NCBI GenBank assembly: GCA_034522075.1
Contig: JAXHLO010000035.1
Coordinates: 251,375-315,374, forward strand
Direction: 5' to 3'
Source of the DNA: UBA7803 sp034522075
Lineage (GTDB): Bacteria > Pseudomonadota > Gammaproteobacteria > Pseudomonadales > Azotimanducaceae
Length of the DNA: 64,000 bases
The number at the start of each line of letters is the position of its first letter. Positions within the stretch are counted from its first letter, which is position 1. This document shows positions 8,127 to 16,572 of this stretch, piece by piece. Both the position numbers and the translations under genes were made by a program. The notes beneath the pieces were generated by a model that was not told where the DNA came from, searched no databases, and worked only from the letters and a program-made list of their open reading frames with translations.

Positions 8127-9226
8127 GACGTCCCTCCCAGTACCCCGCGGCGCATCTGGTCGCGTTCCATGGATTCGAACAGCGCCTGGAAATTGCCCTC
8201 GCCGAAGCCCTGGTCGCGTTTGCGCTGAATGAACTCGAAGAAAATCGGGCCGATCAGCGTTTCCGAAAAGATCTGCAGCAGCAGCCTGGGTTCACCATCT
8301 TCAGTGCCTGTGGTGTCGCCGTCCATGAGGATACCGCGGCGCTTCAATTCGTTCACCGGCTCGCCGTGACCCGGCAGACGCTCTTCGAGCATTTCGTAAT
8401 AGGTGTCCGGCGGCGGGACCATGAACGGCACGCCGCGGCCGTGCAGCTCGTCCCACGTGGCGATCAGATCGTCGCAGTGGAAGGCGATGTGCTGAATGCC
8501 CTCGCCGTTGTAGGCCATGAGGAATTCCTCGATCTGGCCGTTGCCGCCGGCCTCTTCGTTGAGCGGAATACGGATCTTGCCGTCCGGCGCGGACATGGCC
8601 CGGGAGGTCAGTCCGGTCTGCTGGCCGCGGATGTCGAAGTGACGGATCTCGCGGAAATTGAACAGCTTCTCGTAGAACCGGGCCCAGTGATCCATGCGCC
8701 CGCGGTAAACGTTGTGGGTCAGGTGATCGATCACCTGCAGGCCGCACCCGCGCGGGCGCAGTTCCACGCCGTCGAGATATTGGAAGTCGATGTCGTAGAT
8801 CGTGGCGCCATCGGCGATGGTGTGGCCGTCCGCATAGCGGTCGATGAGATACAGCGGCGCCCCGCCGATGCCCTTGATGGCGGGCAGGCGCAGCTCCATG
8901 GGCCCGGTGGGAATGTCGATGGGCTGTGCACCCATTTGCAGCGCCCGTTCATAGGCTCGATGGGCATCCCGGACCCGGAAAGCCATGCCGCAGGCGGAGG
9001 GGCCGTGCTCCTCGGCGTAATAATCGGCCAGGCTGCGCGGCTCATAGTTGACCACGAAATTGATGTCGTTCTGCCGCCACAGGTGGACGTCCTTGGAGCG
9101 GTGCCGGGCCACGTTGACGAACCCCAGCATCTCGAACACGGGCTCGAGGGCACCCCGTTCCGGTGCGGCAAACTCGACGAACTCGAAGCCGTCGAGACCC
9201 AGGGGATTGTCCGGTTGCTCGGTCAT
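8123..9226 (-). CDS. hpd: 4-hydroxyphenylpyruvate dioxygenase
   Basis: A 367-residue enzyme converting 4-hydroxyphenylpyruvate to homogentisate with Fe(II) and O2. The C-terminal domain is close to characterised bacterial HPPDs: VIDHLTHNVYRGRM, TGLTSRAMSAPDGKIRIPLNEE, GEGIQHIAFH, PPDTYYEML and FFEFIQRK. The iron ligands align as His168, His246 and Glu331. It is the first gene of a three-gene operon. The 152-base gap to the divergent Lrp/AsnC gene holds a palindrome, suggesting local control by tyrosine or phenylpyruvate supply. Confidence 0.95.
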   Translation of the reverse strand: MTEQPDNPLGLDGFEFVEFAAPERGALEPVFEMLGFVNVARHRSKDVHLWRQNDINFVVNYEPRSLADYYAEEHGPSACGMAFRVRDAHRAYERALQMGAQPIDIPTGPMELRLPAIKGIGGAPLYLIDRYADGHTIADGATIYDIDFQYLDGVELRPRGCGLQVIDHLTHNVYRGRMDHWARFYEKLFNFREIRHFDIRGQQTGLTSRAMSAPDGKIRIPLNEEAGGNGQIEEFLMAYNGEGIQHIAFHCDDLIATWDELHGRGVPFMVPPPDTYYEMLEERLPGHGEPVNELKRRGILMDGDTTGTEDGEPRLLLQIFSETLIGPIFFEFIQRKRDQGFGEGNFQALFESMERDQMRRGVLGGTS

Positions 9227-9329
9227 GGTCGTGCCTCGTTGCAGATTCTCGGACCCATCATGGTAGGCCCAGGCCAGCGCAGGAGTTCGCCTATTTCAGG
9301 CTCTGAGACCGCGGCTTTTGATGTGTCAT

Positions 9330-9353
9330 GCTAATAAATCAGATATTATTAGC
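9330..9353. promoter_or_regulatory. AT-rich palindrome in the hpd/Lrp divergent promoter region
   Basis: GCTAATAA (9330-9337) and TTATTAGC (9346-9353) form a perfect 8-base inverted repeat with an 8-base spacer, in otherwise GC-rich DNA. It lies between hpd and the Lrp/AsnC gene, 25 bases before the regulator's ATG. Lrp-family proteins bind AT-rich palindromes of this kind, so autoregulation and control of hpd are likely. Binding itself is inferred. Confidence 0.65.
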
Positions 9354-9378
9354 AGATTCCTGCCAACTTGGACCAATC

Positions 9379-9837
9379 ATGGAACTGGACACCACGGAAC
9401 GGCAGATTCTCCGTCTGCTGCAGCACGACGGCCGCATGTCCAACGTGGACCTGGCGCACGAGGTGGGCCTGTCGGAATCGCCGTGCCTGCGCCGGGTCAA
9501 GCAACTGGAAAAATCCGGCCTGATCACCGGCTATGCAGCCACGGTCGACCAGCGCCTGCTGGGCCTGGAAGTCACCGCCTTCGTGCTGGTGAGCATGGAA
9601 AAACAGCCCGATGCCGCGACCCAGGCGTTCATTGCCGCGGTGGCGGCGGAAGATCACATCGTCGAGTGCTACGCCACCAGCGGTTCCCACGATTACCTGA
9701 TGAAAGTGGTGGCCCGCAGCATCGGTCACTTCTCGGAGCTGTGCATGCAGCGCATCCTGAAGTTCCCCGGGGTCATGCATGTGGAGTCGAGCTTCAGCCT
9801 GCAGGAGATCAAGCACAGCCGGGCTCTGCCGGCCTGA
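9379..9837 (+). CDS. Lrp/AsnC family transcriptional regulator
   Basis: A 152-residue protein with the N-terminal helix-turn-helix (ELDTTERQILRLLQHDGRMSNVDLA through LSESPCLRRVKQLEKSGLI) and a C-terminal RAM effector domain ending HVESSFSLQEIKHS. ATG 9379 is chosen because it starts the standard MELDxTERQIL sequence; the earlier in-frame ATG 9328 would fall within the palindrome. It is divergent from hpd and converges on the phenylalanine hydroxylase gene. This makes it the obvious candidate regulator of both aromatic transcription units. Confidence 0.9.
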   Translation: MELDTTERQILRLLQHDGRMSNVDLAHEVGLSESPCLRRVKQLEKSGLITGYAATVDQRLLGLEVTAFVLVSMEKQPDAATQAFIAAVAAEDHIVECYATSGSHDYLMKVVARSIGHFSELCMQRILKFPGVMHVESSFSLQEIKHSRALPA

Positions 9838-9865
9838 CGCAGCCGCCGGACATCCGCAGCGGCCG

Positions 9866-11098
9866 TCAACGCGAGCGTTTCACCGCGCGATCCACCCAGA
9901 TGGATTCCGTGGCCGGGTTGTAGCGGGCGTAGAACGGCCGCGACAGGGTTCGGCAATAATCCTGCATGCGCGCCTTGGCGTCCTGCAGCGATTCCGCCAC
10001 GAAGTAGGCGGGCTGGTATTCGGTAATGGGAAATTCACGCTCCGCTGCTACCCGCGGCTCCCAGGCTTCGAGATCGGGATAGTGGTCGACGCCGCCGGCG
10101 GGACGCTGCGGCGCGCAGGCATATTCCAGCTCACCGAAGCTCGACAGCAGCCCGGCCCCATAGGCCTTCAGCTCACCGCCTTCGCGCAGCAGACCGAACT
10201 CCACCGCGAACCAGTAGCAGCGCGCCAGCCGTTCGATCTCTGCATCGCTGGCGCCGAGGCTGGCCAGGCCGATTTCCTGCGACAGGTCGGCAAACGCCGG
10301 ATCGGCGAACATGGGCGCGTGGCCGATGAGCTCGTGCACCACGTCGGGCTCGGGGGTGTACAGGGGCGCGGAGTGATGACGCAGATACTGGGTAGAGAAG
10401 AACACGCGGTATGCCAGGCCGTTGAGAAAGTCCCGCGAGCCCAGCAATCCTGCCACCGGACGCAACCGGAAGCCGGTGCGCTGGCGCAGAAAATCGCTGA
10501 CCGCAGCCACCTGAGGCACGCTGTCCTCGGCATAGCCGCACTCCCGGGCCATGACGTCGAACACGCGCCGGTACTCGGCGCAGGCGTAGCGTGCGTGCAG
10601 GTCCTCCAGGCGCCGGTACACCTCGCCCCAGGTGGCCACCTCCTCGGGGGTGTATGCCACCTGCGGAATGGGCTCGCCGTGATGATAGCCGCGCGCCAGC
10701 TCGTCGATCATGGCGCGGCGTTCGCGATAGCGGCGGTCGTGGAAACCCGGATGATCCGACTGCAGGTCGCTGCCCGCTTCCAGGGTGTGATTGGCGATGC
10801 GGTCCAGCTCCGCCACATGGCGCGGAAACCAGGGCACCTTGCGCTCGTCGAGCACCAGCAGCTTCAACGTGCTGCGCTCGAGATCGGCGATGACCCCTTC
10901 GATAGCCGGCTGACCGCGCCGGCCTTCACAATCCACATAGAAGTCGAAGCGTCCCCCATGGGCCGGCCGCGATTCGATATGGGTCAGGTTCACGCCATGG
11001 GTGGAGAAGTGATGCAGCACGTCCTCCAGTGCGCCGGGACGATCATCGAGTTCGATGAGCAGGGACACCCGGCTGCTGTGCGGTGCGGAACGATTCAT
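9866..11098 (-). CDS. phhA: phenylalanine 4-hydroxylase with N-terminal ACT domain (animal-type)
   Basis: A 410-residue tetrahydrobiopterin- and iron-dependent enzyme turning phenylalanine into tyrosine. Residues about 8-75 are an ACT domain (VSLLIELDDRPGALEDVL, NLTHIESRP), followed by the catalytic domain from VPWFPRHVAELDR. The iron ligands in VVHELIGHAPMF and YWFAVEFG are His255, His260 and Glu300. These align with human residues 285, 290 and 330 at a constant offset of 30. Typical bacterial PhhA is about 260-300 residues and lacks the ACT part. The stretch SQEIGLASLGA to KAYGAGLLSSFGEL is strikingly close to the animal enzyme. It follows the AroQ-PheC gene by 34 bases on the same strand. 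Confidence 0.93.
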   Translation of the reverse strand: MNRSAPHSSRVSLLIELDDRPGALEDVLHHFSTHGVNLTHIESRPAHGGRFDFYVDCEGRRGQPAIEGVIADLERSTLKLLVLDERKVPWFPRHVAELDRIANHTLEAGSDLQSDHPGFHDRRYRERRAMIDELARGYHHGEPIPQVAYTPEEVATWGEVYRRLEDLHARYACAEYRRVFDVMARECGYAEDSVPQVAAVSDFLRQRTGFRLRPVAGLLGSRDFLNGLAYRVFFSTQYLRHHSAPLYTPEPDVVHELIGHAPMFADPAFADLSQEIGLASLGASDAEIERLARCYWFAVEFGLLREGGELKAYGAGLLSSFGELEYACAPQRPAGGVDHYPDLEAWEPRVAAEREFPITEYQPAYFVAESLQDAKARMQDYCRTLSRPFYARYNPATESIWVDRAVKRSR

Positions 11099-11132
11099 AA
11101 CGAGTCTGACACTCCCAGTGGACGCGGGTTCG

Positions 11133-12395
11133 TCAGCGTGGCCGCGGTTCGACCCCGTGATCGCGGAACACCCGGGCCACGGTACCATCGGCCAGCGCCA
11201 GATCCAGCCAGGTTGCCACAAACGCCTGCCAGACCGGATCCTGGGGCAGCAGGTAGGCCTTTTCCTGATACGTAAGGTTATCGTCCATGGCCGCACACAA
11301 CCGGGCATAGCGCCCGGCCTGCAACTCCACCTCTACCCGGTCGGTGATCATGACGTCCGCCCGGCCCGCGGCGATCTCGTCGAAGATCGTGCGGTTATCC
11401 GCGTGCAGGCGCTTTTCCGCCCGGTGGATGTGCAGATCGACGAAACGTTCGTTGGTGCCGCCCGGATTCACCACCACCGTGACGCCCGGCTGGTCGATGG
11501 CATCCAGTGAATCGAAATCGGCAACGCGGTCGCAGCGGGCGATGGCCGTCTTGCCGCCCACATAGTACGGCGGAGAAAGGAAAGCCTGGCGCTGCCGTTG
11601 CAGCGTACGGGAGATACCGCTCATGCCGATATCGAAGCGGCCGGCAGCGAGATCGGCCATGAGGTCCGGCCACGACGTGGCCACGAACCGCGCCTGCACA
11701 CCCAGCGCCGTGGCCAGATCGCGTCCCAGATCGATGTCGATGCCCGTCGGCACGGCGTCGGATTCCCGGCGATACGAAAACGGCGCGTAGTCGCCGGTCG
11801 TACCGATGCGCAGCACGCCGCTGTTGAGGACCTGCGCCAACCGGTGGGGATAGCGCTCGAGCCGGTCCAGCGCGTCGAACAGCGCGTCTCGATTTTGCCG
11901 ATCGAGCCCCGGCACCATCACTGCATCGGCGAACGCGGCCGCGTGCAACGGCTCTCGAATGTCTGCTGCGGCCGCCACGATGGCATCACCCAGGCGCAGC
12001 AACTCCGGACGCAGCTCATGTTCGAGATCCGGCGCGTCGGGCGGTGCGGCGCCATCGCGCCAGACGTCGAACCAGTGGCGCTGAATGGCTTTGGCTGCTT
12101 CGATCTGGGCGGCGAACAGGCGCCGGCTGCTGGTTGTGGTCAGACCGTGCTGCAAGGCTTCCGCCACAGCCCTGTCGAGCACCACGGCTTCGCGGTCCTG
12201 ATCCTCGATGGCAAGCCCGTGATGCCACTTGTAGGCGGCAACGTCTTTCATGAGCTGCAGCCGGGCATCGACCAGGCCGTACAGATCGAGTGCTGCTCCA
12301 GCGGCCAGGGTTGGAGCCGAACACAGCAGGATGAGGATCACGGCAACCCTCGGACCGGCTCGCTTTCGGGTCACCAACAGGGGTATTCGTGCCAC
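11133..12395 (-). CDS. exported chorismate mutase (AroQ-gamma) fused to cyclohexadienyl dehydratase (PheC)
   Basis: A 420-residue bifunctional protein. Residues 1-34 form a signal peptide. Residues about 36-190 match periplasmic AroQ chorismate mutase: LVDARLQLMKDVAAYKW, DQDREAVVLD, then FAAQIEAAKAIQRHWFDVW. Residues about 193-415 are a PheC-type solute-binding-fold dehydratase: RIGTTGDYAPFSYR, TSWPDLMADLAAGRFDIGMSGIS, VVVNPGGTNERF and AGRADVMITD. It would convert chorismate via prephenate to phenylpyruvate (or arogenate to phenylalanine) in the periplasm. A simple amino-acid-binding protein is less likely because NPGGTNERF is a dehydratase signature. It precedes phhA in a probable operon. 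Confidence 0.85.
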   Translation of the reverse strand: MARIPLLVTRKRAGPRVAVILILLCSAPTLAAGAALDLYGLVDARLQLMKDVAAYKWHHGLAIEDQDREAVVLDRAVAEALQHGLTTTSSRRLFAAQIEAAKAIQRHWFDVWRDGAAPPDAPDLEHELRPELLRLGDAIVAAAADIREPLHAAAFADAVMVPGLDRQNRDALFDALDRLERYPHRLAQVLNSGVLRIGTTGDYAPFSYRRESDAVPTGIDIDLGRDLATALGVQARFVATSWPDLMADLAAGRFDIGMSGISRTLQRQRQAFLSPPYYVGGKTAIARCDRVADFDSLDAIDQPGVTVVVNPGGTNERFVDLHIHRAEKRLHADNRTIFDEIAAGRADVMITDRVEVELQAGRYARLCAAMDDNLTYQEKAYLLPQDPVWQAFVATWLDLALADGTVARVFRDHGVEPRPR

Positions 12396-12548
12396 GGATT
12401 CTGCTCCTGTTTTCGGGCTCCGGCATTCTACCGGCTAATTCAGACGGCGTACCTGCGCTGTCCGTCGCAGGCGGCCGCAAGGGCCTGCTGCGGATTCGTC
12501 CAGCATGTTTTATTGTCCGGTCAGGCGGTTCCTCCGCCTCACCCGGCG

Positions 12549-12577
12549 TTGACATGCACCCTGCGGACGTTTACAAC
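12549..12577 (+). promoter_or_regulatory. sigma-70-type promoter for the TonB receptor gene
   Basis: TTGACA (12549-12554), a 17-base spacer and TACAAC (12572-12577) form a near-consensus promoter about 100 bases before the receptor ATG at 12677. It lies in the 281-base divergent gap after the AroQ-PheC gene. A GGGGAGGAG Shine-Dalgarno follows at 12664-12672. Confidence 0.6.
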
Positions 12578-12676
12578 GCTCTCCAGGGGAGCGGTTCAAC
12601 CATAGAACCAACGGAGATGCAGGGCGGTTTTGCCCCCCAGCGCCGCAGTCGTGTTTCCGTACAGGGGAGGAGTCAG

Positions 12677-15600
12677 ATGTATCGATCCATGCTGCGCCGT
12701 GGTGTGCCCATTGTGGCCGCCGCACTCGTACTGCCTTATGCCGCACCGCCTGCGGATGCCGCCGAAGAACCACGCCGACGTATCGAAGAGGTGATCGTCA
12801 CCGCCGAGCGGCGGGAAGCGAGCATCCAGGACACGTCCATTTCCATTACGGCGTTCACGGCGGAGTTCCTCGACGACTTCGGCATCCGTAATCAGGAAGA
12901 CCTGCAGAACTACATACCCGCCACCACCATTCAGCCCTACGACTCCACGGTTCGCGGTGTCGGCCGGAACTTCCGGGCGCTGGGCGGCGACCCGGGCGTA
13001 TCGACCTATGCCAACGGCATCTATTCGGAAGACCTGCTGGCCATCACGGCTGCCACGTTCTTCGACGTCGAGCGCATCGAGGTGTTGCGCGGCCCGCAGG
13101 GCACCCTGTACGGACGCAACGCGGTCGGTGGCGCATTCAACATCCAGTACAAAGAGCCCACCTACGAACCCGAAGGGATCATCAAGGCAGTCGCCGGCAA
13201 CTTCGGCTCCAACGAGATCTACGGCGCCATCTCCGGGCCTCTCGTGCAGGACAAGCTGGCCGGCCGGCTGACCTATGCCTACCGCGACCGCGACGGCGTT
13301 ATCGACGACATCGGCCCGGGTTCGGACATCGACTCGCTGGGCACCGACAGCATTGCCGGTCAGCTCAAGTGGAACGCCACCGACACCATCGAGATGAATA
13401 TTCGGGTCAACCATCTGCAAATCGACCGAATCATGGGCGGCGCCAACGGCGGCGGCCAGGTGGTGTTGAACGAAGCCGGCCAACCCAGCCGGGTCACCGA
13501 TGCGCTGGTGCCGGGCTGGCGCCGTGTCGAAGAAGGCAACACCAACCCTGCCAACTTCTTCGACAGCAGCTTCGATGGCGGCAGCGAAGCCAGGACATTC
13601 ACCGACCCCAATACCGGCGAGCAGGTGCTGGCACGGCGCAACCGGGCCGGCATCGACTACGGCGATTTCGACGGTTTCCAGAACGCCGCCGCATCGCTGG
13701 ACGGCTTCAATGAATCGAGCCAGGCATCCATCGACGCGCTGAACAACTGTGTGTTCCCCGGCAGCATCGACGGCGACGACGTCTGTGTAGCCACCAACGG
13801 TGCCAACGAAGAAGACTTCGAGCTCGACGGCGTGCAGTACAACGTGAGCTGGGACGTCACCGACCGCTTTCAGCTCAAGTACCTGTTCGGCTGGCACGAC
13901 TATTCCTATCAGCGGGTCACCGAAGACGACAACACCGCCAGTCCGTTCCAGGACCGGCAGTTCTACGTCAATCACGAGATGACCTACAGCTCTCACGAGC
14001 TGCAGGCGTTCTACGAGATCGGCGATAGCTGGTCGTTTACCTCCGGGTTGTTCTCCTACCGGGCCAAGATCGATCAGCGCGGCGACTATTCTCCTACGGT
14101 GGGCGGTGATCGCTACCGCAACCCCTACCAGGACAATGCGCACTGTCGCCGGAAGCCGCCTTGATCGCGGCGGGCGGCGTCCAGGCCGTAGCCGACGCCA
14201 TTACGGGCTTGCCAGCTTCGCTCCTGGCATTCGAGGACAGGCCCATGGTCAACCTGTTCAGCGCCCGGGAAGCCTGCCAGGTCGAAACTCCTGCCCAGCC
14301 TGCCAACGCAACTTCGCACCCAGTTCACGAACGAAGAGCTCGAATAACTCGCCGAGACCAATCCCGAATTTCAAAATGAGGACGGTGACCCATTCGCAGA
14401 CGACAATCTGCAGACCTCCGCCTGGATGGGCGACGACGGCAGCGACCCGCGTCTCGACGTGGTACACGGGCCGAACACGGAAGCCAGCGACCTGCTCTAT
14501 GCCACGCAGACCAAGCGCGACGCCTTTGCGGCCTATACCCAGGCGGTCTGGGACATCAACCCCACCTTCAGCCTGACCCTGGGGGCGCGTTACGCCGAAG
14601 ACGAAATCACCGCAGAAGAGAATCTCTGGCGCTACTCGGAAGCAGCCGGCTGACGCCACCGAATCAGGAACGGGGCTTCCTGGGCCTGTACGGCGGGCTG
14701 GCCGCAGTGAACATCGTCAACGGCGGCATCGTCCAGGACGCCGACGGCAACTGGGTGCCGACGCCCCAGAGCCACCAACGGCGGCATTCCCTTCGCGCTG
14801 TCGGTCTACCGGCCGTTCAAACGCACAGACACTGAGTGGGGCTGGCGGGTAAACCTCGATCACCACATCACCGATGATGTCATGTTGTACTACTCGGCAA
14901 CCAAAGGGCATCGGTCCGGCGGCTACAACCTGGTGTTCTTCAGCAGCACCCCCACCTATGATCCCGAGGAGCTGATCAACTACGAAGTGGGCATGAAGTC
15001 CGCCTGGTTCGACGGCACCTTGCAGCTCAACGGCTCTGCCTACTACTACGACTACGAGAACATCCATACCGTCGTACAGGAAGTGACTTCACTGGGCGGT
15101 GCCAGCAACAGTGTGCTGACGGTGCCCGGCGCCGAGGTGACCGGTGTCGAGATTGAGGGCACCTGGCTGGCCTCCGACAACCTGACCATTGGCGGCAACT
15201 TCAGCTATACCCCCAGCGAGTACACCGAGTCGCTGCTGGCCAGCGACCTGGCCGGCTTCGACCGCCCGAACTCGATATTTCCTGAGCAGCAGGATCTGTT
15301 GCGGGACATCAAGGGCAATCAGCTCATTCAGGTGCCGGAAGTGAAATCCACCCTGTGGGGCAGCTACCGCTTCAACCTGCCCGGCGGTTCGTCACTGGAC
15401 TTCATGGCAAGCTGGGCCTACACGGACGAAGTGTTCTACTCGCCCTTCGAGAGCGACACCGAGAAAGCCGACGGCTACGAGCGGGTCGATACCCGGGCCA
15501 CCTGGACCAGTGCCGATCAGAAGATCGGCGTCAGCGCCTTCGTCAACAACGTGTTCGACGAGGTGGGCGTGCTGCAGGTGCTCCGCGAGGACGAGGCCGA

Positions 15601-15679
15601 GTTCTTCCGCCGCACGGCAGGCACCACGGTGCCCCGTCATTACGGCGTGGAAGTCAGCTACAAGCTGGGCAACTACTAA
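12677..15679 (+). pseudogene. TonB-dependent receptor, frame broken several times
   Basis: Begins MYRSMLRRGVPIVAAALVL (signal peptide) then IEEVIVTAERR and the plug domain with VERIEVLRGPQGTLYGRNAVGGAFN; it ends VEVSYKLGNY, a normal receptor C-terminus. An outer-membrane receptor for TonB-energised uptake is certain as the origin. The reading frame must change near 14140, 14285, 14645 and 14780, and a TAA interrupts at 14345-14347; homologous sequence continues across every break. Total span fits a receptor of about 1000 residues. Either a decayed gene or an error-rich stretch of assembly. The substrate is unknown. Confidence 0.8.
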
Positions 15680-15707
15680 CCATAAAGCATCGCCATTGGC
15701 GAACTGA

Positions 15708-15735
15708 ACGGGGCGCTGCGGCGCCCCGTTTTTTT
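15708..15735 (+). terminator. rho-independent terminator after the TonB receptor
   Basis: ACGGGGCGC (15708-15716) and GCGCCCCGT (15721-15729) pair as a perfect 9-base stem with a TGCG loop, followed by seven T (15729-15735). It lies 29 bases after the receptor stop and is the clearest intrinsic terminator in the window. Confidence 0.9.
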
Positions 15736-15793
15736 GCCCGCATATGACCCCCGCCGCTGGATTGCGGCAGCCGCCCTTGCCATAGTACGCGTC

Positions 15794-16568
15794 ATGCGCA
15801 TCGCCACCTGGAACATCAACGGCCTGCGGGCCCGCCTCGACTATCTGTGCCTGTGGCTGGAGCAACGCCGCCCCGACATCGTCGGCCTGCAGGAACTGAA
15901 GACCCGGGACGACGCCTTCCCCTACGACACGTTCGAAGCGCTCGGCTACCACGCCCTGGTCCACGGCGAGAAGGCCTGGAACGGTGTGGCCATCCTGTCC
16001 CGGGAACCTGCCGAGCTGTTGCATCAGGGACTCGCCGGCCAGGAAGACTTCGGCTCCCGGCTGCTGTCGGCACGTGTCGGCTCACTGGTTGTCGAGACCG
16101 TGTACTGCCCCAACGGCAAGACCCTCGACCACGACGACTTTCCGCGCAAGCTGGCCTGGTTCGATGCCCTGCTGGAACATTGGCGCACCCACCATGATCC
16201 GGACGGGCAGGTGGTGCTGTGCGGCGACTTCAACATCGTCCCGCAGGCTCTGGACAGCTGGCGCGGCGAAGCCGGCGACGGCACGTCTGTTTCACACCGA
16301 GGAAGAGCGCCGCCGCTTCGACGCCTTGCTGGCCCTGGGGCTGCACGATCTGTATCGGCAGGCGAGGCCCGGCGATGAGGCGTTTTCCTGGTGGGACTAC
16401 CGGGGCGGCTCCTTTCACCGCGGGCACGGTCTGCGCATCGATCTGCTGCTCGGCACCGACGCCGTGTGTCAGCGTTTGAGTGACGCGGTCATCGACCGGG
16501 ACTTCCGCAAGAAGCAGGACGGCCTGACCGCATCGGATCACGCCCCGGTCTATGTCGACCTGAGTTGA
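15794..16568 (+). pseudogene. xthA: exodeoxyribonuclease III (first copy), one frameshift
   Basis: MRIATWNINGLRARL, DIVGLQELK, NGVAILSR, VLCGDFNIVP and finally SDHAPVYVDLS are the catalytic motifs of the ExoIII/AP-endonuclease family, which repairs abasic sites. After GEAGDGT, near 16285, the frame must shift by one base to read LFHTEEERRRFDALLALGL. With that change the protein is about 257 residues, the normal length. All active-site residues are present on the two sides. A second, intact ExoIII gene is at 31326. A sequencing indel is likely; true loss would be tolerated given the second copy. Confidence 0.82.
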
Positions 16569-16572
16569 CGGC

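Noticed and set aside
12596..14143. A 515-codon reverse frame over the first TonB receptor
   Set aside because: The forward frame holds plug and barrel motifs; the reverse frame is an artefact of codon bias.
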